Source: Certhia americana
Lineage: Eukaryota; Chordata; Aves; Passeriformes; Certhiidae
Reading direction: 5' to 3'
Assembly (NCBI GenBank): GCA_018697195.1
Contig: CM031869.1
Span: 14,709,053 to 14,773,052, forward strand
DNA: 64,000 nucleotides
Below, piece after piece: positions 52,793-64,000 of the stretch. Below the pieces are notes generated by a model. It was not told the DNA's origin, searched no databases, and saw only the letters and a program-made list of their open reading frames with translations. Position 1 is the stretch's first letter. The number at the start of each line of letters is the position of its first letter. The position numbers were made by a program, and so were the translations under genes.

Positions 52793-55700
52793 TAATTTCC
52801 CTCCTGCATTTAGGAGTTATTTTTATCTGGCCTCCAGAACAGGCTTTAGGTGTTGTAACATCTGGAATTTTCACATTCACTGCAACAGAGAAGTTACAGA
52901 AAAGACAAAAGTTACTGAAAACGATGACCCACAATATAACAGGAAGCCACAATGAATTTTCAGCATCACTAAGGGTTGCCTGCAATTCTTTCAGTAGGTT
53001 CAGGACAGCCATCTGGAGATGCTGCTGAGCTCCAACAATTGAGCAAGGTTGAATTCAATGCAATTAGAGCTGGAATTTTCACCCCTGAAAAAAACTTCTC
53101 TGCCTTCTGTGCTGCTGCAAAGCTAAGTACCAAGTAGTTCATTATGCTCTGACTGCACAGACCATTTGTCAAGGTAAAAAGAAAACATGGAAAACTCAAA
53201 CATAAATGAAAATTCAGCAGTATCTTCTGTATGTACAAATATTAAAGAGAAATCATCTAAACAGTAAGTGCAAGAGATCATTGGTATGATAAATTGCTAC
53301 CACAAACTCAGAGTTTTCTCTTACCATCCTGATCCTCATCTCCCACAGAAAGAAGCAGCTGAAAGAATCCTCCCCTTAAACCTGGGCAACACTACAAAGA
53401 CTAAAGTTATACTCAATGTTTGGAAACATTGCTCAACCATCTTACTGCTGCCTCAAAAAGCTTTGTGGAAGGAGATCTTGAATTGTGGAAAATAAATGTC
53501 TGAAATCACTCATCTAAATAGGTACGCATTAGAATTTTAGGGATTTTTCTTCCTCAGTCCTTGAGTTCTGGGATTATAACACCAGGAAAAGATTTGTTCT
53601 TCCTGCTGAAGTTTATTACACATAAAGCCTCATTTAAAATTCTCAAGCACTCTGGCAATAATAGAGCTATTCCAAGAAATGACAGAGAATGTTTTTAGAG
53701 AGCAGCAGAGTTACAAAATGCAGACTAAGAAGAAATGCAGCCATGATGAAATATGTTAAGCTGTATACTTTGGGTATTACTTGTGTATACAGACACAGAA
53801 ATACCCAGATTTTGTAGGAGGCCTCTTGACCCTTCCATAGAATTATTGCCAAAATCTTTAAGTGTTCTGGATCTGCTTAATGCAAATATTTTGGTTGCAA
53901 TTATTGATTACTTTACCCTTTTTTCAGATCTTGGAGACATTTTCCTTCAACTTCTTTAAAATTAAGAATTCTACCATCTGTAAGACTACCTTTACTCCGA
54001 CTGCAAATACTTTCAGGAACAAACAAATAGTTCATAAAAACCATGGGGAAGTTTGTGGGTTGCTGGGGATAATTTTTTTTAAGTGGCAATTTTTTCTTTG
54101 TTTTTTTAACTATTAAAGTTGTATTTTACTTTGTTAAAGTTCCATTATCATAATTTTGCTACCAGTTCAACATTTATCTGTCAAATTAAATGCATTGCTA
54201 CAAATTGCTTTTCAGATAATCGATACCTAAATCTTTCCTTGAACAAGATATTCAAAGTGCATTGCATCTAAATTACCTATTTTGTAACCATGTCAACTTT
54301 GAGAACTTTAGGATCAAACTAATGAGTACCTGTATGTGCACATTATTTGTCTTTACACACAAAAAGAATAACTCTTGAACCATTAATCACCTGAAAATGG
54401 TTTCCAAAATTGCATCACAATCACTTAAAGGTGCTACTGAACTGCAGATGAAGCTCAGCCCTTTTAATGCACTAACCAATAAATTCTGCAGAGTTATTTC
54501 TGCACCCATCTGGATTAGCTTTTCATGCCTTCCTGGGTGAAAAATGTAATGTAATTTTCACTACCTATTGCTTAACTACATTTTAAATGTTGACCTTTCA
54601 TATATTCCCTGTAAAAACAAAGCCTTTGGATGCAATGTAAAAATAAAAACAATTTATCACCTTTGAGTGAGAATAGAAATCAATACCTTAACTAGATCTT
54701 TTCACACTTTCCACTAAGTTATTTTCATCCTATATGAGAAGGGGAAAAAAATAAAGAAATTGCAACTTGCTACTGAAGTTATGCACTCACTGCCCTGACA
54801 ATGATCATTTTCATCCACTGTATTTTCAGTACAGAGTGTTTGTCATCAGTGCTCACCACATTAATACAATGTAAGAAATTTTAAATTATTTTTCTTGACC
54901 AAAATACTCATGAAACTATATAGAGTAAGTGAAAACATAGAATTTAACCTTTAAAGGCTTATGGGAGGAATGACAAGGTTCACTAATAGTGAACAACCAT
55001 CCCTTTTCACAGATCTTTACTAATCATCCCAAGTTATCAACAAGGCTCATCAAACTTCAGAAAAAGATAATTTTTCAAAGCCACTTTCAATTCCTGCCTC
55101 CAACAGCTACTCTCACCACCCCAGAGGGACCTCCCAGCTCAAGGTTGTTCCTCCCTTTGGAGCATTTTGACGAGCACAAAGTCCAGGAATGAATTCAGCA
55201 TTTGATATGCTGCCAATAACAGTTCTCTGCCTACATTTGCTATTTTTTTAGTCTCATGCCACAAACCTTCTTACGACTCACTTCACTGTAGCTGAGTCTC
55301 CATTCTGAATTTAGAAATTCCAAGGCTGGTCAGGACCCACCAAGGCAGAGCTGTGAGTTTTCAGTCACTGTGCCCCATTCTGCAGCCTTGCTCAGTGTGA
55401 ACACACACAAACCCCATCTGAACGTGGGACCCCTGCAGCTCCCCTGCACAGACACCAGCACACTCCAGACCCAAAGCCCTTCAGCTCCATGCCATGAGTT
55501 CAGATTTCACAGATCCACTTGTGCAACAGGAGATTTCCAGGAATTAGCTGTAACAGCTCAATGTGCTGCAAGGGAGGTGAAGTCCTTTCTACACGTGACT
55601 CAGTATTTCCTACCTCAAGTGAAGGGTAGGATTTGTGCCACTGTGTGCATCCTCTCTGGAGCTGCTCTCAGAACAATGTCACAGCTCCACCAGCACAAGC

Positions 55701-58232
55701 TGTCTCACTGATGTCTCCTCACCTCACTCCAGCTTCTCCTTGAAGAGCTGTACGTGTTACAATAGGACAGAGCTCTTGCACAGCCTCACACAAGTTCGTG
55801 ATCAGGGGACAACTGGTAGAGAAAGATCCTAATTCTTAGTGCACAAACACTGTTTGAACTAAAATTACCTGTCCTGATCACAGCTGCACAAAGTCAGCTG
55901 CCTCTGCATTTCTCACCTGAGCAGCACAGCAGTGAGACCCAAAAAGCAGAGAGATGCCTCAAGGTGAATGAGCAGAAGAGCAACAAGCAGGATGACAAAT
56001 CAGTTAACAGTGATGCAGAAGGACAAATTCAAGGAACACACAGCAGGAGCTTTGCCCATCAGTTCCCTGGTCCAACTCCTGTGGAAAGAAAATCTATCAT
56101 GCAAGGAGAGACACCCAGAACAGCACGATTCTCACCATGAAATAACAAAACAGCTACTGAAAAGCTCAGCTTCAGCACTAAATCCTGCCCCCAGGTAAAA
56201 TCAATTGAAGGTATTACTAAAGGCTACATCTTCTGTAACAGCAACCCCACCAAAATCAAATAATGATAATGACACCCTAAATGAGAACATCTGTATGGTT
56301 AAATATTGCCATGAGGTAACTGCTTTCAGAAAAAAAAAAAAAAATCAAAACCCAAAACAAACCAAAGCTGTTATGGTAAGGTGATTTCTTTCCAAATACT
56401 CATTTCAAACTAGATTAGATGCATGCTTTTCATTTGTTATTCACACACATCTTTCAGCTGAGGATCTGATGTCTTGAGATATATTAACCTACCCCATAAG
56501 AAAAACTTGCCTGGAGAAGGAACCAGGTATTAGTAGACTTTCATTTAATGGCATTATATTTGCAGAATAGGTGTTGGAAATTTCAAACTAAACCCAATAC
56601 TCTCATATGATTATTTTAGTCCACTTATTCTCCTGTCAAATTAAGACCTGATTAAGACAATTAAGACACCAAATTAAGATTTCTGTGTGAATTTTAAACT
56701 GAACCAATTAATCAGAGTTGAAAGAGTCCTGCTTCTCTGCTCTCCTGGTGTACAGGGCTGTCCCATACTCATTCTGGCCACCAGAAACTGGATCTGGTAA
56801 TTCCCTGTTATACACCAGCATATGGCCAAGGTCTGTCAGCCTATCTTCATGGACTTCCTGACCTGACAATTTTTACCTCCAATTTCAAATGTGAATTTCT
56901 TGTAGTCATAAACAACTATTTGGCATAATAAAAGCATGATTTCTGATAAGACTTCAATTCCTACGTGCAATCTCAAACAATTGTTATTAACAATGCACAA
57001 ACACATCAGAAAGTCTGGGAAATATTCCAGAAACACCCTCACTGGACTAGAAAGAAAACATCCACTACCAGGATGAACAAGGTTCACACACCTACTGTAG
57101 AGAGGACAGACTTGTCGGAATATTTTGAATTTCCTTTTGAAGCCAGTTTTTAAGTCACTAAGGTATCCAGCCTCATCTCCTAAACCAGCTACTTCAAAAC
57201 CAGTCAGCAAAAGGAATGTTTAAATAGGACCCCATGTTTGTGTTGTCCTTGGTTTTGTTATTAAAAAGAAATAAGGAGGGAAAACCTGGCTTCTCTTTCA
57301 CGTGTCTTAGCCTTAAACTATTTCCAAAGTCAAAAATAACTATCTGAAATCGTAAGCATCATACACTTAAGAGAAATACAAAATTCTCATTTGGGGGAAA
57401 AACCCTAACAATAAAACCTCCTAAAACAATGCTCATACTAGTCGCATTTTTTCTTGTTAGCAAAAAAGTCTTGTGTTCCTGAAAAAAAATTTATTTATTA
57501 ATGCTGCTTTTGAAGAACACACAAGGTAAAACTGTGCTAAGTGTTCCTTGAAAATATCTGTCCTTTCCTGCCCTGAAACAGTTAGTGTGCTTATCAAATT
57601 TTGGGACAAACGATGACACTTCATGCAATCTAAATATTTAATAGAATCACTGGTGTTATTTATGGAGACACATTGCATATGGAATTGCTTCTTACAGGAA
57701 CTCTAAAAAAGACTCCTAAAGCTACACTTCAAAGTTGAATTACAGTGAAAATTCAACTTCAAATTAAAACCAGTTGGATTATTATAGACTGGAAAATGCT
57801 GGTAAAAAGCATACTACTACATATATATATATATATCACTGCAGAATATGCACTAACTTTAATGAAGTTCCAATATTTTAAGATTTAAGCGGATTCTAAT
57901 TAATTACTAGGATAAATAGATTGCTTTTCTTTCTGGTGTCTAGGAACACCTAAACAAGCAATGAGTGATGGATGTTCCCATCAAAAACGTTTATACAGTA
58001 GTCTGGGCATGAGGAATTATCCCAGCAGATTGAAGAGCGAAGTGACAGCAAGAACTATTGCTTCAAGTGTGTGGGCTGTCATTCAGCTCCTCCAAGTGAC
58101 ATTATAAATCAGTGTCCCCAAGTATTCCATCCAAGTAATGCTGCTCCAATCAGGCAAAAAGCTCCAGAAATGCCAGGCCTAAAATTCCCTTGCTTCCACA
58201 CCTGAGATGGTAGAACAGCGGGGGACTGCAGG

Positions 58233-58254
58233 TGGGGACACTGCAGTGTCCCCA
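58233..58254. repeat. Perfect 22-bp palindrome
   Basis: TGGGGACACTG followed by CAGTGTCCCCA has no spacer and no mismatch. By simple counting, a 22-bp perfect palindrome is expected about 0.015 times in 64 kb of random sequence. It sits in a G+C-richer unrecognised block (58.2-58.9 kb). Confidence 0.95.
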
Positions 58255-61200
58255 GTGTGACAGCTGAAAGGACACTGAACACTGCAGCTCCATTTGCTGA
58301 TCGTAGGCCTTCCTAAAGGTGTGACTGAGGTGAGACTAATCCTTTCTGAAACCTTGTTTGTAGCTACACCTGGAGAGAAAACGACATAGTTCACACTAGT
58401 GATATAAACAGGGAAAAGAGCACTGCCCAGCAATGCAGCTTTCAGCCTGCTCTGGTCACAGCACCATCCCACAGTCACTGGTTTTGTTCTGCACAGGGTA
58501 AATATTGGTTTGTGTCTGACACTGCCCCACCATGAGCCCCCACTCTGTGCCTGTGTCTGCAGCCTCTGTTTTGGAGCAAGGAGTGAAATTGGCCTCTTAC
58601 CCAGCAGGATCTGAACTTCCTGTTAACAAAACACATCCTTACCACCCTGCACACAGAGCTGATGGCTGGGGCTGTTGACTCTGCCCTTGTCACTTGGCTC
58701 AGACCATTTTGTTTCCATACGCAGCTAGTGCAGCTGCCTGGGGACAGGCTGCCTGACTCCACATCCCATCTGACAGATCTGCAGGAGGATTTACCAGCTG
58801 AGGAGCTTCCCAGAGGCATGACCAGCCTTGCAGGAAGAGTCCTACTCTCTGTGCTCACCGGGGAGCACAAGCTCCCACAGTTTTGCTGTGGAATAAGACC
58901 ATACACAGGGATTGGGGAAACATGAACTGATAATAGATAGTCAAATATTCAGATGCTGTAAGAGCAATGATTGGCTCTCAGCGCAGGCAGCTCCTTTATT
59001 AACACATGAATGGTATCTGCATTTCAGAAATTAGGAAAGTGATGGAGACACTTTGTGTCCTTTTGTGAAGGTAGCATGAGGTTATTTGTAGCTCTTCCAA
59101 GCTTCTCTCCTTACTCCACATACTTCAGTCAACAACCCAAAATAATCCACACAGACAGCTGAGCATTTCCTGCACCAAATGTTTACTCTGTGTGCAATTA
59201 CTAAGTTCCCTTTTCAACTGTTTCAGCATTTACACTTCACTATAACTGGCCAACATACTCCTGCTTCCATAACCAGGGAGTAACTCTAAGACACCTCACA
59301 TGCTTGTCAGCTTCAGCAGTCAGGGAAAGCAGCAAAGTTCTCAGATCATTACATTCCTCTAATTACTGATGGATGTGTTACTGCTCCATCTTGGGTAAAG
59401 AGAAAGAAAAAAAAAAAAAGTAATTTGTTTCTTTCAAGCTCCCTTTCCTTTCTGAGGAATGCCCAGAAGAGCCAGCTGGCACTCACAAACTCTCACTACT
59501 TTTTGCAAGACAAATGTTTACTTCCTTTATGACGTGCTAAAGTAGCACATCACTGACAGTTTAATACCAGGACCAAAAGCAATTTCCTGCAAAAATCAAA
59601 AAAGTAATCTTGATTAAAACAATCAAGAACCAATTTTGAGACACTAAGTTATCAGCTGAAACAAGAAAGACTAAAATTGAGCTCAAATTCATTTCTTTTC
59701 TATGGTAGCATCCTAGATTTCACTGAACAGGAAAATAAAGTTTCTGTTAATTAACTGCTTGAGAGTTTAACTAGTGTACTGCTGCTAAATAACACTCAGT
59801 GCTGATTCAGAGGTCAGAGTGGTGTGGTTTTTCTAACATTATGTTGTGAACAGTCAAGCAGTCTCACATTCTAATAGATGTAAGATTTCCTTGTGTTTCT
59901 TAAATCATGAATACTCATCACCTAGTGCTGCAAAGATTTCTATTGTCCTACTGTTTACTGTAATTGTGAGGCTAATTTTGAGAACACTTTTATCCAGTTT
60001 TGAGCTCATAAGCTGCTACACCAAGCCTCTTATGGGAAGCTTGGGTTCCACAGGGATGGAAAAAAAAAAAAGCCCACAGAAACAAAAAAAAACCAAAACC
60101 CAAACAAAATCCACCCAACCAAAGGACAATCTTTATCAGTGTAGGACATGAACAAGAACAGAGTTCTACAGAAGTATACCAAATTTATCCATGGTCTCTC
60201 AGAACTGATGCAAACACACTACAGCCTGTTTCCCCCAAATCTGTACCAGAAATAGAAGAAGCTAAGATCCGAAAGTAGCTGTAAAACAGCACAGTTTGAA
60301 AATTTATTATCTTGGAATACACATAAAATCAAAGTCAGTAAAGAAGAAAGCACCCCAAAATATTAAACCCTGAAAGTATTCACACTCACTATTTCTTCTG
60401 TGGTTTTTTGACAGTTTAACAGTTTCTGAGAAACTTTGATCCCTTGCCAATTGCTTCCTTTTCCCCTGATCCATGGCAGCTTGCTGCAACCATTTCCTTG
60501 GTCTTCCAAGGCCTCCTCTTTTCCTAGCTTCCTTTACCTTTTTAGTTTGAAGCTCACTTTGGGATATGGAGACCCTTTAAATACATATTTATGTTTCTGT
60601 TCTTGCTCTTTTGCAGAAGCATTTAGCCATCTTTGCCATAGTCAGTCCATTTTTCAGATACATTTTGCAATTTGAAATTGCTAGCAAATGAAACAAAGGC
60701 ATCTGAAAACATTATTCCTTGCATTTGTTTTGTCAAGTTGCCCCTGTAACTACATTTCTTCTTGAATTTCTATAAGTTGATAGAAGCAAAGTAATAGATT
60801 AAGGTTACCTGGTTGTTCAGGTTTTTTAAATAAAAAGCTGAAAGGATACCCAAAGAGCTCAAGACAGTAAGGGCTGCATTAAACTTTTCCTCACATGATC
60901 TTCACCCAGAAATAATTGTGTTCTACTCAATAGAGACTCCTGAGAATCAGCAATTCAGAGCTGACTGGATTATTTTTGTGTTTACACTCCTAGTCTATTT
61001 TTTAGATAATTAGAATGTTAGAGGAAAAATCCACCAGGGAGAATTGAAAGCTTCAAAACAGTTTTTATTTTAAACAGCAATTTATCCATGTAGACTAAAT
61101 TACAGCTACATCACAGAAATGTGGCCAAGGTTGGCAGTTGTGCCACTACCAAAACCAGACAGTGACAAAGGGTTGGCAGCAAAATTGAGGGTCAGCAGCT

Positions 61201-64000
61201 GACACACTGTGAGGGCTGAGGGCATGGCAAACACGACCAATTGAGGGGCTTGACAGGGAGAAAACATTTTCAGAAAACTGAAAATCTTGCCCAAAGATAA
61301 GGAGACATCCATTCTTCCAAAAGGCATCTTAGCATCACAAGTACAAGCACAATATTGTCAGAATTCAAGAAAAGAAAACTCACCTAATTCCTCAAACAAG
61401 AAAAAAAACAAAAGTTAGAGGAATAATTGGATACAGGGTGACTTGCTAAGTAACTAACATGTAAATAGGTGAACTTTGCTTACACTTGAGGGTGTGGGCA
61501 AATCAGCAACCAATAAATTGATTTCTAAGCACTTCTTCCTGTGGCCTCAGGACATGAACTAAGCCAGGCTGAAAATAATTTTAAAGATCTAATTAACTCA
61601 TTAGCTTGAAGTAAAAAAAACTCTTCCTCATCACAAACAGCTGTACAAGCCACAACAAAGCAAGTGTGGATGTTTTTCAGAACTCTAGAAATCCTATCAG
61701 AGGGAAAAGCTGTCAGGGAACCAGCCTGCTAAACTCAGAATTAATACCACACTCAGAACCCAGTGTCACACCCAATGGTGACAATTCACCCCTCAGGGAC
61801 AGCAGCTAAATTACAGAATACTGGGAAACACCTACTCCACAGCTTTCATTAAGAGTCTGTGCAATAGAGCTTCCAAAACACAAAAAGACTGCAATAAATG
61901 AGTTTTCTTTCATTCAGAGAGAGAGTATTTTTAGAGATAAATTAATTGTAAGAAGGTAGGGGACAATTTACTAAGATTCAGTCTGGGCATCGCAGTCTAA
62001 AAGCTACGAAGGCACAAAATATCCTTGAGAAACTCACCTTGGACAGGAATTCCCATGGATTCCTCACAACTTCAAGGCTTTGCCCTTCTGCAATTACACC
62101 AACAGCCCCCTGAGACTCACCTGGGTAGCTCTTGCTCCACTAACATAGTATCTTTCTTTTGGAACCCAACATAGCTCAAATATCATTCAAGGCAGTAACT
62201 ACTTGTATTTTCGTTCAACCAGTTACATGTAATCAAACATACTTCATAAGCATGCTGCTGGCAATATCTGGGATTAATGAAGACAACAATACTAAAATTC
62301 AAAATTAACCAAATAGTCTGGATGAATATTGTGGCTATTAAGAAATGATGAGTCCAGATCCCTGCAAACCATTAATCAGGAATTAAGGCAAAATAAGGGA
62401 ACGATAGTTTGGGGCAACAGTTGATTACAAACCCTGAGATGATATTCTTGAGAAAACAGTGATGGAAGCAGCTTCTTACTGGAACACAGTCACCCAACCT
62501 CAATATAGTCCAGTCAAGCTCCTGAGAGAAATGAGAACCACTCCAAAGGGGGCAGGAGAACAAACACCAAAATAAGACTCACTGAGTGGGAGTGCAGCCT
62601 GAGGGGAGGCAAACTTGAGTACACAAAGAGGTAACAAAGATAAACACTCAAATTCTATTTCAGGAGAGATCAAAAGAGTTGTTTGGGTTTTTTTCCTGGT
62701 AGATAATTAGCACTGGACCTGGAGTTACTTTCTGCCACTGAAGTGACAGATTCTTGACTAATGTTAATAAAAGTTTTTTAAAATGTGAAAATAGCATAAA
62801 GAAATAGCATTCTAGTAGTTGTTTATCACTAGGAAACAGTATTTAGGCACACAGTTAACACCTCTGGAAGGGTTTAGGAATAGAAAATCAGAAAAAGGTG
62901 CAGGGTCATTTTATTATTAGTTTTGAGAACATGATACAACATCCTAACTTAGAAATAGATGCACTACTACTACAGCCTTCAGGGTTCTGGTTTGGAGTTG
63001 GTTTGGGTTTTTTTCTTTGGGTATTTAGTTGGGGTTTTCTATCAGTACAGCATAAGGGCAGATTCATTTAATTTAGATTTTTTCCTAGATTATTTCAGTT
63101 TGAAAGTTGAAGACCACAAGCATCAAGATTTTACAGTTATACCACTATGAATTTAGTAGAAATAAACTCTTAATCATTTTTATTTCAACCCTTTATTTAA
63201 AGTACTGATCTGCCTTTCTTGATAACACATTTTTATTTATTATTAACGTGGTAATAAGTGTTCAATAATTCCTTCTTACTCTGTCTGTATTCAACAGACA
63301 GATTAAACTAGCAAAGAGAAAATTATAAAATTGGGCCAGTATTTGAAGTGGCCATATAATTTTATGGTTTTTTTCCTGTGTTCACATTTAAAGGTCAGAA
63401 AGTCCTACCTAAACTTTGAGAGACAGGAGGTATAAGCAGACCTCCCAAGAGGCAATGTGCACTTACAGCCCACTGAAAAAGTGGAATAGAAGTTGGATAA
63501 AATGAAGTCCAAAACCACAGCTGCCCCATGTAGATTTTACCTATGTGTAATATAAACCAACTTTGTGTTTTCTTGGCCCAGCTTCAAAGTTATTTTTCAT
63601 CTTTGGAGGATAACAAAACTTTAGACAAGTAGTTGGTTCTTCTTAGGATATTGTTAAACCCTGGAATTATGGTAGATGAAAAAACATCTGTTGTCTCTTA
63701 AGCAGAGCCTGGTTTTGCCATCAGAAATGTTGAGTTTGGGGATTCTTTAGGAGTGTTCTGCACTGCCATGCTCATCTCACAAAGTTTCTTAGTGCCCACT
63801 GACATCTCTTATGATCTAAGTGAAGTCTGGGACTGGAGTCTGCCATGGAATTGTGGCTCTCCATTTGTTTGAAGCTTTAAGGCTCAGAACTTGAGGGAAT
63901 ATTGCTGCAAAGCTTTGTCATTGCCCAGAGCCAAGACCTCCTCTCCAAAACCAGAGATTGAGTAAAACTTTTGGATAATAAACACAGTGACACTGATGCA

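Larger units (their letters stand above)
50779..64000. other. Intergenic DNA, distal part
   Basis: About 13 kb of AT-rich DNA without a recognisable gene. It contains a 16-bp tandem duplication at 52761-52792, an AT dinucleotide run near 57820-57836, a palindrome at 58233-58254 and G+C-richer, unrecognised stretches at about 55.3-55.8 and 58.2-58.9 kb. In mammals SPDL1 and then DOCK2 lie upstream of SLIT3. No exon of either was seen, so if that order holds they are beyond the right edge. Confidence 0.65.

Noticed and set aside
57820..57836. AT dinucleotide run, with a similar one at about 17844-17856
   Set aside because: These are short ordinary microsatellites with nothing special in context.
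58475..58906. A 143-codon minus-strand frame upstream of SLIT3
   Set aside because: It is cysteine- and serine-rich without a family pattern, and an overlapping plus-strand frame of similar quality exists. It is more likely chance in a G+C-richer block.
1..64000. Prokaryotic-type systems, CRISPR arrays, rRNA or tRNA genes, and full-length retroviral elements
   Set aside because: No spaced repeat arrays, gene clusters, cloverleaf sequences or paired long terminal repeats were recognised. The window is eukaryotic gene and intergenic DNA.

Overview
The window looks like vertebrate nuclear DNA, most probably from a bird. Long AT-rich non-coding stretches surround a few tiny exons. The only interspersed repeats I can name are degenerate CR1 (avian-type LINE) pieces, no Alu- or L1-like sequence was seen, and many introns carry degenerate G/T or A/C runs of the kind common in birds. 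A passerine is possible but unproven. Nothing prokaryotic (operon, CRISPR array, insertion sequence, rRNA) was seen.

The only protein gene I can support is the 5' part of SLIT3, on the minus strand, so it reads right to left. Exon 1 (coding part 40974-41158) encodes the start codon, a signal peptide and the cysteine-rich LRR N-terminal cap. Exons 2 (20797-20868) and 3 (18200-18271) each encode one 24-residue leucine-rich repeat. All three have canonical splice sites and the same splice phase, and together give the first 109 complete codons of a protein of about 1,500 residues. Intron 1 is 20,105 bp, intron 2 is 2,525 bp, and intron 3 runs off the left edge after at least 18,193 bp. I saw no exon 4, so the rest of the gene lies outside the window.

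Upstream of the start codon is a CpG island (about 41440-42350). It holds a perfect CRE palindrome, an inverted CCAAT box, a 31-bp tandem repeat and a 15-bp G/C minisatellite interrupted by a 10-N assembly gap. This is the predicted SLIT3 promoter and 5' UTR. A perfect TATA motif on the opposite strand lies next to the start codon and could drive a divergent transcript.

From about 42360 to 64000 is upstream intergenic DNA in which I recognise no protein gene. Its notable points are a small CpG cluster with strong splice-site-like sequences near 46.1-46.3 kb, an 88-nt imperfect hairpin at 50.7 kb that resembles a microRNA precursor or a fold-back element, and a perfect 22-bp palindrome at 58.2 kb. 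I found no convincing new multi-gene system. The most interesting unexplained signals are that hairpin, the repeat-laden promoter, and the CpG and splice cluster upstream of SLIT3.
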